Assembly: GCF_006345825.1 (NCBI RefSeq)
Contig: NZ_VCIX01000092.1
Coordinates: forward strand, 496,001-560,000
DNA length: 64,000 nucleotides
Direction: 5' to 3'
Source: Paenibacillus paridis
GTDB lineage: Bacteria; Bacillota; Bacilli; Paenibacillales; Paenibacillaceae
Shown: positions 16,689 through 26,081 of the stretch, in pieces
Numbering within the stretch: the stretch's first letter is position 1
How the letters are laid out: each line of letters starts with the position of its first letter
Notes under the pieces: generated by a model
Database searches by the model: none
Told to the model about the DNA's origin: nothing
Seen by the model: only the letters and a program-made list of their open reading frames with translations
Position numbers and translations under genes: made by a program

Positions 16689-18941
16689 ATGAAGCTTGAA
16701 CTCGTGAAATCCGATATAACCGTCATTGGCGGGGGCTTGGCCGGCGTATGTGCGGCCGTTGCTGCTGCGCGTCTGGGACAGACCGTATCACTCATCAACA
16801 ACAGAGGCGTTCTTGGGGGCAACTCCAGCAGTGAGGTTCGGGTATGGGTATGCGGCGCGACGGCGCATGGCACGCAGCGGTATGCACGGGAAACCGGCAT
16901 TATGGGTGAAATGTTCGTCGAGAACCAGTACCGAAATCCAGATGGTAACCCCTATTTATGGGATCTTGTCGTACTCGAAACCGTTCGCGCGGAGAAAAAT
17001 ATCCAATTGTTTCTCAACACAGATGTGCATGAAGTGGAAGCCAGCGGACAGGAGGATGATCGAGTCATTCATTCGGTAACGGGATGGATGATGGGCTCGG
17101 AGCGAAAGATTCGTTTTGAAAGCGATATGTTTATCGATTGTACCGGGGATGGACTCGTAGGTTTTCTTGCCGGCGCAAAATACCGGATTGGCCGAGAAGC
17201 TAGGGATGAGTACAACGAGGAATGGGCCCCGGAGATTGCGGATGACATTACGCTAGGGAGCACGCTTCTATTCTATACGAAGGAATCCGACCGCCCAGTG
17301 AAATACATTCCTCCAAGCTTTGCGAAGGACATCACGAAAACGACGATTCCCATGAAGCGGGTGATCCGCAGCGGCGACTCGGGCTGCCATTATTGGTGGA
17401 TTGAATGGGGCGGCGAAACCGATACGGTTCATAACAATGAATCTATACGCGATGAGCTCTGGTCGGTCATTTATGGCATTTGGGATTATATCAAAAATTC
17501 GGGTAGCTTTGAGGCAGACAACATGACGCTGGAATGGGTAGGCTCGCTTCCTGGCAAGCGGGAATACCGCCGTTTTCAGGGGGATTACATGCTAAATCAA
17601 AACGATATTATCGCACAGGAGCCCTTTGGCGACCGGATTGCCTTCGGAGGCTGGTCCATCGATCTTCATCCGCCGCAAGGCATGTATTCGACCGAGAGCG
17701 GATCGAAGCATTTGTATCCGGACGGCATCTACCATATCCCTTTCCGCAGCCTTTATTCGAGCAATGTAAGCAATCTGATGTTCGCGGGCCGTGACATTAG
17801 CGCAACCCACGTTGCCTTTGGCACAACAAGGGTTATGGCAACTTGTGCCGTTATGGGAGAAGCAGCCGGCAGCGGCGCCGCTTTGGCGCTGCAGAAAGGA
17901 GTCTCGCCGCGGTTACTGCACCGGGATTACATGAAAGATTTGCAGCAGCTTATGCTGCGCCAAGATGCATCGATTATCGGAATCGCAGGTGATGACCCGC
18001 GGGACCTTGCAAAAACAGCCGAAATCACGGCATCCAGTACGCTGAATGCGATTGCCGTTGCAAGCCCGTCCGATAGCCATTCGCTCCATAAGGATGTAGG
18101 CGTTTTATTTCCCGTTAATCCCTCTCTGGAAACGGTAGATCTGCTGCTGGATGCTGAACAGGACACGCTGCTTGAGGTGGAGCTGTGGCATACGGGCAAA
18201 GGAGAAAATTATGTGCCTAAGCAGCAGGTAGCCGTTGCTTCTGCGACTGTAGCCAAAGGCAGCCGGCAGTGGGTGAAGCTTGGACTGCCCTGGCAGCCGG
18301 ATGAACCTTGCAACGCTTTTGTCATTATAAAGGCTAATGAAGCGATAAGGCTCCACACGACGGATAGGCCGCTGACTGGCGTATTGTGCTTTGAGAAGGG
18401 GCCAAAGCCGGTCGTATCCTCACTGTTGGAAGATCAACAGCCCGATCAGCCGGTCGTACAATGGAGCATGCGCGCTTGGAACCGTCAGCTGGCATGCATG
18501 CAAATTACGCCAGCCACAGAGGCATACTCACCGATACAAGTGATTGATGGTTATGTTCGTCCCTATGCGGGGCCGCATCTTTGGGTGTCCGAGGAAATGA
18601 GCAAGGGCAATCCGGAATGGATCCAGCTAGCATGGGAGGAAGAGCAAAAAATAGCAGAAATTCATCTCACCTTTAACGATGATGTTAACGAGGATTTAAT
18701 CAACCTGCACCATCATCGTACAGTTTTCGAAACGATTCCAGAGCTGGTGCGCACCTACCGTATAGAGGCGCTCATTGGGGAGGAGTGGATCGTTGTAGCG
18801 GAGCAGAGCGATAACTACAAGCGCAAAAGGGTTCATAAGCTTAAGGAAGAAATGGTATCCAAACAAATTAGAGTTTGGATCGAAGGTACAAACGGCGGCT
18901 TGCGTGCGGAGGTTGCCGAAATCCGAGTTTATGCACTATAA
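16689..18941 (+). CDS. FAD-dependent oxidoreductase
   Basis: Large flavoprotein of the FAD_oxidored family (750 residues). The N-terminal dinucleotide-binding motif is TVIGGGLAGVCAAVAAARLG, followed by LGGNSSSEVRVWVCGA, and a second FAD contact is near DISATHVAFGTTRVMATCAVMGEAAG at residues 370-400. The C-terminal third has beta-rich character and may be a carbohydrate-binding or F5/8-like module. The frame extends to 16656, but TGGAGGCGAT precedes the ATG at 16689. No signal peptide is seen, so it is cytoplasmic. The family acts on sugar-related or unknown substrates; its position beside an AraC regulator and a sugar transporter suggests oxidation of an imported sugar derivative. Confidence 0.82.
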   Translation: MKLELVKSDITVIGGGLAGVCAAVAAARLGQTVSLINNRGVLGGNSSSEVRVWVCGATAHGTQRYARETGIMGEMFVENQYRNPDGNPYLWDLVVLETVRAEKNIQLFLNTDVHEVEASGQEDDRVIHSVTGWMMGSERKIRFESDMFIDCTGDGLVGFLAGAKYRIGREARDEYNEEWAPEIADDITLGSTLLFYTKESDRPVKYIPPSFAKDITKTTIPMKRVIRSGDSGCHYWWIEWGGETDTVHNNESIRDELWSVIYGIWDYIKNSGSFEADNMTLEWVGSLPGKREYRRFQGDYMLNQNDIIAQEPFGDRIAFGGWSIDLHPPQGMYSTESGSKHLYPDGIYHIPFRSLYSSNVSNLMFAGRDISATHVAFGTTRVMATCAVMGEAAGSGAALALQKGVSPRLLHRDYMKDLQQLMLRQDASIIGIAGDDPRDLAKTAEITASSTLNAIAVASPSDSHSLHKDVGVLFPVNPSLETVDLLLDAEQDTLLEVELWHTGKGENYVPKQQVAVASATVAKGSRQWVKLGLPWQPDEPCNAFVIIKANEAIRLHTTDRPLTGVLCFEKGPKPVVSSLLEDQQPDQPVVQWSMRAWNRQLACMQITPATEAYSPIQVIDGYVRPYAGPHLWVSEEMSKGNPEWIQLAWEEEQKIAEIHLTFNDDVNEDLINLHHHRTVFETIPELVRTYRIEALIGEEWIVVAEQSDNYKRKRVHKLKEEMVSKQIRVWIEGTNGGLRAEVAEIRVYAL

Positions 18942-18955
18942 TTAGCTAAACATAA

Positions 18956-18969
18956 TGATAACGCTTTCA
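18956..18969. promoter_or_regulatory. cre site (CcpA binding)
   Basis: TGATAACGCTTTCA matches the cre consensus TGWNANCGNTNWCA at every defined position. It lies 52 bases before the YesN start at 19021, so glucose-type carbon repression of locus 2 is likely. Confidence 0.7.
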
Positions 18970-19020
18970 AATTATTCCGATTTGCAGTGAGGAATCAGGG
19001 ATTTGAAAGGAGAGAAGCTT

Positions 19021-20562
19021 ATGGCCATGAAGCCGCTTCGCGTATTGATCGTTGATGATGAGATCCCTCTGAGACAGGAACTGCGGATATTCCCGTGGGA
19101 GAATTGTGATGCCGTATTAGCTGGCGAAGCTAGCAATGGAGCGGAAGCTTTGCAGCTATGCGAAGCTTGTGCGCCCGATGTTGTTATCACGGATATTACC
19201 ATGCCGGTTATGGACGGAATTACGCTCATTCGGGAATTAAGAAAACGATACCCAAAGGTTCAAATGATATTGCTCACCTGTCACAGCGATTTTCATTATG
19301 TGCAAGAAGCTCTTCGGCTTGGAGCGCTCGAATACATTCTGAAGGTATCGATGGAAGAGGATGAGCTAAAGCAAGCGCTCGACAAAGTAAGAGCTGCGAT
19401 GATGAAGGAGAGGATTGCCCAGGAAAGTGAAAAAAGGGAGCAAAGAATGCTGCAAGCGGCATTATTCGGCAAACTGCTTCATGGGCAAACGGTAGAGAGC
19501 TCCGATTGGCATCCGATGGGGCTGGACGGGGAAAAATCGGCTCTATTGGTTCGTTTGATGATAAACATTTCCCATTCCGCCTACCTCTCCGTCAAGCAGC
19601 CTATCCAGCAGCTGCTTGCCGAAATGGAAAGAAACGATCCTAGTTGGCTGACTTGGCTGACGTTGCGGGAAAAAGAGTATTTTATTCTGATCGACGCGGG
19701 GCAGCCATCCGAGTTAGTCTTGCAATCGCTTGGGATAGCCGTGCAAGCGATGAATGATTTGATTTTCCGGGATTGCCCGCTGATGGATCAGCACTCTGCC
19801 GTTCATGCCATAGTGAGCCATCCTTTTAAGACCAAGGAGGAGCTTGCGAGTTCGCTTGCGCATTCGACGGAATGGAAAGACGCTCTATTTTATGATTATG
19901 CCATGGAAAGCCAAGTGTTCATCGATCATCCGCTGCTCTTAACGGACATGACTGATAAGAAGGCCAAGGAAATGAACGAGCTGCTTAGAAAAGCGAGCTG
20001 GTCCACATCGGCGTTAAGAGAGTGTTTGCACGGCGAGTTTATCCAATGGTGCTCGATACACCGCATCAAGCCTGAACAGCTAAAAGAGAGGATGCTCAAT
20101 TGGCAGGTGGACTGGCTGAAAGTACAGGAAGGCGAAGAGCTTGACGGCTCCGGCATCGCACAATTAATGGAGGCGCAAACGCTGTCTCAGTTGGTCGCCT
20201 GCGTCATCCGTGCGATCAACGCTGTCGAGCAGGGACGAACGCGCTCGCGCGTAGAGATCCGCTCTGCTGTGCAATGGATCAAGGACCATATGCAAGAGCA
20301 GATTTCGCTGCCCCATATTGCCGACCAGGTCGGTCTTAGCCCGCATTATGTCAGCAAATTGTTCAGGGAAGAGACGGGGAGTACGGTCAATCAATATATT
20401 ACGCGGCTGCGAATGGAGAAAGCGGTGGAGCTGCTGAAGCATACGAATAAGAAAGTGTATGAGATAGCGGAGGAGGTCGGCATCCCGAGCTATCGCTATT
20501 TTACCGTTACGTTTCGGAATTGGACCGGGGTATCGCCGACGGATTATAAAAGGCATAGTTAA
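19021..20562 (+). CDS. YesN-type AraC-family response regulator
   Basis: Response regulator of locus 2. The receiver domain has VLIVDDEIPLRQE and phosphoacceptor Asp58 in ITDITMPVMDG. The C-terminal 100 residues form an AraC domain (LPHIADQVGLSPHYVSKLF and IAEEVGIPSYRYFTVTFRNWTG). An in-frame TTG occurs at 19003, but AAAGGAGAG is correctly spaced for the ATG at 19021. The kinase gene follows 33 bases downstream with no terminator. A perfect cre site precedes the gene. It probably activates the permease/binding-protein genes at 22570-26001. Confidence 0.93.
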   Translation: MAMKPLRVLIVDDEIPLRQELRIFPWENCDAVLAGEASNGAEALQLCEACAPDVVITDITMPVMDGITLIRELRKRYPKVQMILLTCHSDFHYVQEALRLGALEYILKVSMEEDELKQALDKVRAAMMKERIAQESEKREQRMLQAALFGKLLHGQTVESSDWHPMGLDGEKSALLVRLMINISHSAYLSVKQPIQQLLAEMERNDPSWLTWLTLREKEYFILIDAGQPSELVLQSLGIAVQAMNDLIFRDCPLMDQHSAVHAIVSHPFKTKEELASSLAHSTEWKDALFYDYAMESQVFIDHPLLLTDMTDKKAKEMNELLRKASWSTSALRECLHGEFIQWCSIHRIKPEQLKERMLNWQVDWLKVQEGEELDGSGIAQLMEAQTLSQLVACVIRAINAVEQGRTRSRVEIRSAVQWIKDHMQEQISLPHIADQVGLSPHYVSKLFREETGSTVNQYITRLRMEKAVELLKHTNKKVYEIAEEVGIPSYRYFTVTFRNWTGVSPTDYKRHS

Positions 20563-20595
20563 GGGCTAGAGACCGGGCGCGGGGGAATGGGAAAT

Positions 20596-22374
20596 ATGAC
20601 GAAGCTGTTTCATTGGTATGCCAGCCTTGGTCTTGCCACCAAGCAGTTCATCTATTTATTTATCGTGACGCTCCTGCTGTTTCTTGGGCTCGCTTGGCGC
20701 AATCTTCATGAGGCGGAGAGCTTGCTGCAGAATCAGTTGACCCGCGATGCGGAGCTGCTTGTAAGCCGGACGAATCAATATATTGATGCGAGCTTGGATA
20801 ATGTAGAAAATATGCTGCTGCTGCTCTCGACCCGCGCGGACTTGCTAGAGAAGGGAAACGAGGAGGAAGCGATCGATACGCTGCGCAAATTTGCCGATTA
20901 TAACAATTCGATCGCAAAAACCCTGTACATGATTCGCGCCGACGGCAGCGTGTATTCAAGCTCCCAGGTGTATTTTGAAATCATCGGAAATCCCCGTCTG
21001 CAGGAGCTCTATGCGCTTGCGCTGCAAAATTATGGGTCCATTAATGTCAGCGAGCCTTATTATTCGCCAATGTCCGGGCATACGCTTGCCTATGTCTTGC
21101 CGATTACGGGAGCAAACAAACAGGTGCTTGGCGTTATGGTCGTCGAGTTGAATCTGGATTTGCTCACGGAGCGGATCGCTCCGATGATCTATCAATCCTA
21201 TGTTCTGTTTACGAAGGACGGAAACGTCATTAATCGTCTGGATTCCCGCGATAAGCTGCTTCCCTTCGAGCAGGCATCCTTTCCCCCGCAGCTTCAGGAC
21301 GGCTTCCGAAAGCAGCTCGTCACGTTGAAAATCGGAGTGAATCGCATAGAAGGCCATTCCCTAAACCCGCTGGTGGCGGTAAAATCGGCGAAAAATCGTT
21401 TGGGCTGGTCTCTCGCGGCCTTTATTGAAGAAGATTATTTCTATCAGGACTTGCAGAAGCTGAATAACAACTACAGGACAGCGAGCATTGTATGGATTAT
21501 CGTGCTGCTGCTCAGCGCGTACCTGCTCAGCCGCTCCTTCACGCATCCGATTCGCAGGTTTGTTGAGAAAATGGATCGACTTAACGATCTCCAGGTTGTG
21601 GCAAAGCTGCCGGTCACGCGGCGGGATGAGATCGGCCGGCTGACGCAAAGCTACAATGCGATGCTAGAGCGGATTCAAAGCCTGCTGCAAAAGACGAAAT
21701 CGGCGGAGGAGCAGAAAAAGGAATACGAGCTAAAGATGCTGCGAAGCCAAATCGCGCCGCATTTTCTGTATAACACGCTTGCTTGCATCAGCAGTCTGGC
21801 GAAGCAGCAGCGGATTGACGAGGTGCGCGATACCATACGGTCTCTAGTGAAGCTGCTCAGCTTCAGCTTTGACAAGCAGTCGGAGTACGTCTCTTTAGAC
21901 GAAGAATTGGAAGGGCTGCGCATGTATATGCACATTCAACAGGTGCGTTATGGCGAGCAGTATCGTTATGCGCTGGAGATCGATCCGTCGGTGATGCATT
22001 ACCGGATTCTTAAGCTTACTCTGCAGCCGCTCGTAGAAAATGCCCTGTTTCATGGCATAACGCCCAATCACGGCGGCCTCATTACGATTAAAGCAGGCGT
22101 CGAGAAGAGCATGCTGCGGCTGTATGTCCGCGATGACGGGATAGGAATCCCCAGGGAACAAAGAGGCAAGCTGCTGCAGGATCACCCCGGGCAGGATCGC
22201 TCGGCGTACCGTTTCACAGGCATTGGCCTGCGCAATGTACATGAACGGATACGAATTCATCATGGTGAGCCTTACGGCTTGCGAATTGGAAGCGCAATGG
22301 GCAGAGGAACCGTTATTCGAGTGGATATGCCTTTACTTACCGAAAGCGATGAACGTTTGGGCATTTGGAGCTAA
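20596..22374 (+). CDS. YesM-type sensor histidine kinase
   Basis: Sensor kinase of locus 2. One membrane helix near residues 14-34 and another near 295-312 flank an extracellular Cache-like domain. HAMP and coiled linker follow, then the phosphorylation motif APHFLYNTLA with His389; most relatives have NPHFLYN, so the first residue is a variant. The ATPase domain shows LVENALFHGI, DDGIGIP and TGIGLRNVHERI. An ATG at 20587 is too close to GGGGGA, so the ATG at 20596 is preferred. It is co-transcribed with the regulator at 19021 and followed by a strong hairpin. Confidence 0.92.
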   Translation: MTKLFHWYASLGLATKQFIYLFIVTLLLFLGLAWRNLHEAESLLQNQLTRDAELLVSRTNQYIDASLDNVENMLLLLSTRADLLEKGNEEEAIDTLRKFADYNNSIAKTLYMIRADGSVYSSSQVYFEIIGNPRLQELYALALQNYGSINVSEPYYSPMSGHTLAYVLPITGANKQVLGVMVVELNLDLLTERIAPMIYQSYVLFTKDGNVINRLDSRDKLLPFEQASFPPQLQDGFRKQLVTLKIGVNRIEGHSLNPLVAVKSAKNRLGWSLAAFIEEDYFYQDLQKLNNNYRTASIVWIIVLLLSAYLLSRSFTHPIRRFVEKMDRLNDLQVVAKLPVTRRDEIGRLTQSYNAMLERIQSLLQKTKSAEEQKKEYELKMLRSQIAPHFLYNTLACISSLAKQQRIDEVRDTIRSLVKLLSFSFDKQSEYVSLDEELEGLRMYMHIQQVRYGEQYRYALEIDPSVMHYRILKLTLQPLVENALFHGITPNHGGLITIKAGVEKSMLRLYVRDDGIGIPREQRGKLLQDHPGQDRSAYRFTGIGLRNVHERIRIHHGEPYGLRIGSAMGRGTVIRVDMPLLTESDERLGIWS

Positions 22375-22389
22375 GCTTATAGTAAACAT

Positions 22390-22419
22390 GAAGAGGCTGT
22401 CCTGCGGGACAGCCTCTTC
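22390..22419 (+). terminator. strong hairpin after the locus 2 kinase
   Basis: GAAGAGGCTGTCC-TGCG-GGACAGCCTCTTC is a perfect 13-bp stem. No T-run follows, so it may be a processing or attenuation hairpin rather than a full terminator. Confidence 0.6.
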
Positions 22420-22539
22420 GCGTATGCGAATGGAAACGAAGGTAGGGGGAAATGCCTGATTAAGTTCCTCCAATATCTGTACATTATTTACGTTTTTGTG
22501 TATATCGGCACTTCATCCCAGTGATTATACTTATCTTAT

Positions 22540-22553
22540 TGGAAGCGCATTCA
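22540..22553. promoter_or_regulatory. weak cre-like sequence
   Basis: TGGAAGCGCATTCA matches 12 of 14 positions counting the unconstrained ones of TGWNANCGNTNWCA and lies 16 bases before the permease gene, at its ribosome site. It may be chance. Confidence 0.25.
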
Positions 22554-22569
22554 AATAAGGAGGGATACG

Positions 22570-23538
22570 ATGGAAGCCGATCACAGCCTTACGCCCCCCC
22601 CTCGGATAGGACCTACTCCGAAGATGAAACTGCAGACGATGCTTAGAGCGATCTGGAGCTTCCGGGCCTTTTACATCATGCTCTTGCCTGGTGTAATCTA
22701 TTTCATTATCTTTCGGTATTTTCCGATGTATGGGGTCATCATCGCGTTTAAAAACTTTGCAATTCTAGAGGGCATTACTGGAAGCTCGTGGGTTAATCCA
22801 TGGTATAAGCACTTTCAGGATTTCTATCAATCGCCCTATTTTGGCCAGCTGCTGTCGAATACGTTATTAATCAGCGTATACAAGCTGGTCTGGGGTACGC
22901 TGCCTCCGATTCTGCTGGCGCTGCTGCTGAATGAATGCCGTGTACGGTGGTTGAAGTCAATCGTGCAGACGCTCACGTATATGCCGCATTTTTTATCCTG
23001 GGTCATTATTTTCGGCATTCTACTGACGTTATTCTCACAAAACGGAGGATTGATTAATCGCTGGATCGTAGAAGCGGGGGGAACCTCCATACCCTTCCTC
23101 ACTTCGACCGATTATTTCCGAAGCATTCTCGTCGGCTCGGAGGTTTGGCAAAATCTCGGCTGGGGAGCCATCATCTACTTGGCCGCAATGGCAGGCATTG
23201 ATCCTACTCTTTATGAAGCGGCAAAAGTGGACGGAGCCAGTCGGCTGCGCATGATATGGCATATTACGCTGCCGGGGATCCGAAGCATTATTATTTTGCT
23301 GTTCATTCTCAAGCTCGGCCATTTGCTGGATGCCGGCTTTGATCAGATTTACATTTTGTACAACATACAGGTGTATCCCGTTGCCGATATTCTAGACACC
23401 TGGGTGTATCGCACGGGGCTGCAGCAATTGAATTTCAGTTTGGCGTCGGCTGTCGGATTATTCAAGTCCATCATTGGGCTCATCCTTGTATTAGGTGCTA
23501 ACCGTATGGCGAAGAAGTGGGGTGAAGGGATATGGTAA
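22570..23538 (+). CDS. CUT1 sugar ABC transporter permease, LplB type
   Basis: First membrane subunit of transporter 2 (322 residues). Six helices are predicted; the first hydrophobic segment reads LLPGVIYFIIFRYFPMYGVI. The EAA loop is EAAKVDGASRLRMIWHITLP. AAGGAGGGA precedes the ATG. Its end overlaps the start of the second permease by seven bases, so translation is coupled. The N-terminal tail is proline-rich and longer than usual. Confidence 0.93.
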   Translation: MEADHSLTPPPRIGPTPKMKLQTMLRAIWSFRAFYIMLLPGVIYFIIFRYFPMYGVIIAFKNFAILEGITGSSWVNPWYKHFQDFYQSPYFGQLLSNTLLISVYKLVWGTLPPILLALLLNECRVRWLKSIVQTLTYMPHFLSWVIIFGILLTLFSQNGGLINRWIVEAGGTSIPFLTSTDYFRSILVGSEVWQNLGWGAIIYLAAMAGIDPTLYEAAKVDGASRLRMIWHITLPGIRSIIILLFILKLGHLLDAGFDQIYILYNIQVYPVADILDTWVYRTGLQQLNFSLASAVGLFKSIIGLILVLGANRMAKKWGEGIW

Positions 23539-24392
23539 AAAGCCTCGATGATAAAATTTTTAATTCTGTCGTGTATGTTATTCTGGGATTATGCGGCCTG
23601 GCTGCCATATTGCCAATCTTGTACGTGGTAGCCGTGTCGATTACCCCTTTCGGTGAAGTGCTGCGCAATGGAGGATTTATTCTGTTCCCAAGAGAAATCA
23701 CCTTTACAGCCTACCGAACGCTGCTGACGGAGTCGAATATTCCGAAAGCGTTCCAAATTACGGTTCTTATCACGGTGATTGGTACGGCCGTGAATCTCAT
23801 ATTGACAGCCCTGATGGCGTATCCGCTTAGCCGTAAAAACCTGCCTGCTAGAAACTTTTTTCTCATGATGATCGTGTTCACTCTGCTATTCAGCGGAGGA
23901 ATCATTCCGACCTATCTGGTTGTTAAATCCCTGGGGCTGCTCGACTCGATTTGGGCTATGATTTTGCCTAACGCGGTATGGAGCTTTAATGTGCTCATTA
24001 TGAAGAGCTTTTTTGAAGGGCTGCCGGAGGAGCTGTTCGAATCCGCTAGGATGGATGGCGCCAAGGAATTTCGAATACTGCTTCAAATCGTAACGCCGCT
24101 CTCGGTTCCAGTTTTGCTAACGGTTGGTTTGTTTTATTTGGTCGGGCACTGGAACGAATTTTTTCAGGCGATTTTTTATGTGACCGACCGCACGCTGTAT
24201 CCGCTTCAGGTTGTCGTCAGGGAAATCCTGATGCAAAGCCAGCAGCCGCTTGAAAATGCCGAGAACATGATGCCGACCCAGACCATGCAGATGGCATCCG
24301 TGATGATTGCCAGTTTGCCGGTTATCGTCATCTATCCGTTTCTTCAGAAGCATTTCACGAAAGGCATGCTGCTCGGATCGATTAAAGGTTGA
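23532..24392 (+). CDS. CUT1 sugar ABC transporter permease, YtcP type
   Basis: Second membrane subunit of transporter 2 (286 residues), six predicted helices, with the family segment VFTLLFSGGIIPTYLVVKSL. The EAA loop reads ESARMDGAKEFRILLQIVTP and the protein ends LLGSIKG. It starts inside the end of the first permease gene and is followed by the binding-protein gene after a 73-base gap. Confidence 0.93.
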   Translation: MVKSLDDKIFNSVVYVILGLCGLAAILPILYVVAVSITPFGEVLRNGGFILFPREITFTAYRTLLTESNIPKAFQITVLITVIGTAVNLILTALMAYPLSRKNLPARNFFLMMIVFTLLFSGGIIPTYLVVKSLGLLDSIWAMILPNAVWSFNVLIMKSFFEGLPEELFESARMDGAKEFRILLQIVTPLSVPVLLTVGLFYLVGHWNEFFQAIFYVTDRTLYPLQVVVREILMQSQQPLENAENMMPTQTMQMASVMIASLPVIVIYPFLQKHFTKGMLLGSIKG

Positions 24393-24465
24393 CCAAGGCT
24401 GCATAGATTACTGGCCAGCTATGCGGACTTGTACCATAGCAAGAGTGATGAAAGGGGATAAGAAG

Positions 24466-26001
24466 ATGAGAAAAATAATATCTTTATTGCTAACCGTTTC
24501 TATGCTTGGAGCGCTGCTTACCGCTTGTTCGGGAGGAGATGGCAATAAGAACGTGGGCGGTGACCCGAGCAATACGGCCAAGCCTAACACAGAAACAGCG
24601 CAGCCGAGCAGCAAGCCGGTGAAGATCGAAATTATTGAAACGGGAAACAACCTGCCTTCCCCGGATAAGGATGTCATTAAGCAGGAGCTCGACAAAGCAC
24701 TGAACATTGACCTTAACCTAACGGTGTATCCGTCGGCTGACGATTACAGCAATCAATTGAGTGTCCGAATGGCCTCGGGAAATTTTCCGGATCTGTTCAT
24801 GGTCGACCGCCAGCAGCTGATAGAGTTTTCCAAACAGGGGCTGCTCCTCGATTTAACGCCATACATGGATAAGCTGGACCAAACGGTAGCTTTCATTGGC
24901 GAAGACAGCGTCAAGAAGGGGATGGTTGACGGAAAGGTATACGCGATTTCCAAATCACCGCAAATCCCTTACAACACCTATTGGATTCGCAAGGACTGGC
25001 TGGAGAAATTGCAGCTTCAAGTACCTAAGACCGTGGAAGAATTATCAACGGTGGCAGAAGCCTTTACGAAGAACGATCCGGACGGGAACGGCAAGCCGGA
25101 TACCATCGGTTTGACCGGCGGCAAGATTGGGGCATTCTCGCCTGTATTCGGCGCATTTGGCGTCGGCATGCCCGGAAACTTTTATGAGAAGGATGGGGCA
25201 GTCATCAACGGTCTGTATGACCCGGCGATGAAGGAGGCACTGGAATTTATCAAAAATATGATCGCTACAGGATCTGTTGACCCCGAGTTGCTGGCCAATA
25301 GCGGACTTCAGCATCAAGAAAAGGCGATTAAAGGGCAGGCAGGCATCGTTTATCTTGATTGGCCCAATATGACCAAAGAACAGTTCGTGGAGCAAATTAA
25401 AACGGTTAATCCCAATGCGGAATGGCTGCAGATGACTGCGCCGTCAGGCAAAGGGGGTCAGTACGACGGATCATGGGATATTGGCGCGGCGCCAGGCCGC
25501 TTCGCCATTCCGAAGGCACTGGAGAAAGATCCGGAGAAGCTGCAGCGAGTATTCGATTTGCTGAATTACATTTCCAATCCGGATGGCGGCTCGCTGTTGG
25601 TTCAATTCGGGGTCCAGGATACGCACTTCACGCTTGATAACGGCAAACCGAAGATGACAGACAAAGCAGGCGATGTCGGTTATTCCTGGCTGTACCAATT
25701 CACCGGCAGACCTGAAATGGAGTATTTGCAAGCCAAATTCTCCGCTCAGTCAGAAGCGATTGCCTTTGCGAGCGAACAGCCGCGTATCGAGATACTGAAC
25801 GGATTCATTGATAATCCTCAGGGCTTTAATCCAGCTGATGCGGACCGTTATATAGAGGAAGAGCTTGCGAAATTTATTTATAATAAACGCCCGTTAAGCC
25901 AATATGACGACTTTATTAAGACGCTGGAGACATCTATGAACTATAAGACGTTTATGGATAGCGCGGTAGAGCAGCTTAAGGCATTGGGTTACGGCAGTTA
26001 A
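24466..26001 (+). CDS. extracellular sugar-binding lipoprotein of transporter 2
   Basis: Solute-binding lipoprotein, 511 residues, LplA/YtcQ type. The signal peptide ends at LTAC (Cys21), followed by a Gly/Asn/Pro-rich linker. A calcium-binding-like loop, NDPDGNGKPDTIGLTGG, occurs in the middle and is common in this family. The open frame reaches back to 24307, but AAAGGGGAT and the signal peptide place the start at the ATG at 24466. It is the last gene of the transport operon and is followed by a bidirectional terminator. Confidence 0.92.
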   Translation: MRKIISLLLTVSMLGALLTACSGGDGNKNVGGDPSNTAKPNTETAQPSSKPVKIEIIETGNNLPSPDKDVIKQELDKALNIDLNLTVYPSADDYSNQLSVRMASGNFPDLFMVDRQQLIEFSKQGLLLDLTPYMDKLDQTVAFIGEDSVKKGMVDGKVYAISKSPQIPYNTYWIRKDWLEKLQLQVPKTVEELSTVAEAFTKNDPDGNGKPDTIGLTGGKIGAFSPVFGAFGVGMPGNFYEKDGAVINGLYDPAMKEALEFIKNMIATGSVDPELLANSGLQHQEKAIKGQAGIVYLDWPNMTKEQFVEQIKTVNPNAEWLQMTAPSGKGGQYDGSWDIGAAPGRFAIPKALEKDPEKLQRVFDLLNYISNPDGGSLLVQFGVQDTHFTLDNGKPKMTDKAGDVGYSWLYQFTGRPEMEYLQAKFSAQSEAIAFASEQPRIEILNGFIDNPQGFNPADADRYIEEELAKFIYNKRPLSQYDDFIKTLETSMNYKTFMDSAVEQLKALGYGS

Positions 26002-26027
26002 TTGCAGTTAAATATATGAGGATACTG

Positions 26028-26064
26028 ACAAGCCGACCGCTAATTTGATGGTCGGCTTGTTTGA
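26028..26064. terminator. terminator between convergent genes
   Basis: ACAAGCCGACC pairs perfectly with GGTCGGCTTGT across an 11-base loop, with a T-rich tail. It serves the binding-protein gene and perhaps the convergent AraC gene. Confidence 0.8.
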
Positions 26065-26081
26065 TTTTAGGCAGCAAACCA

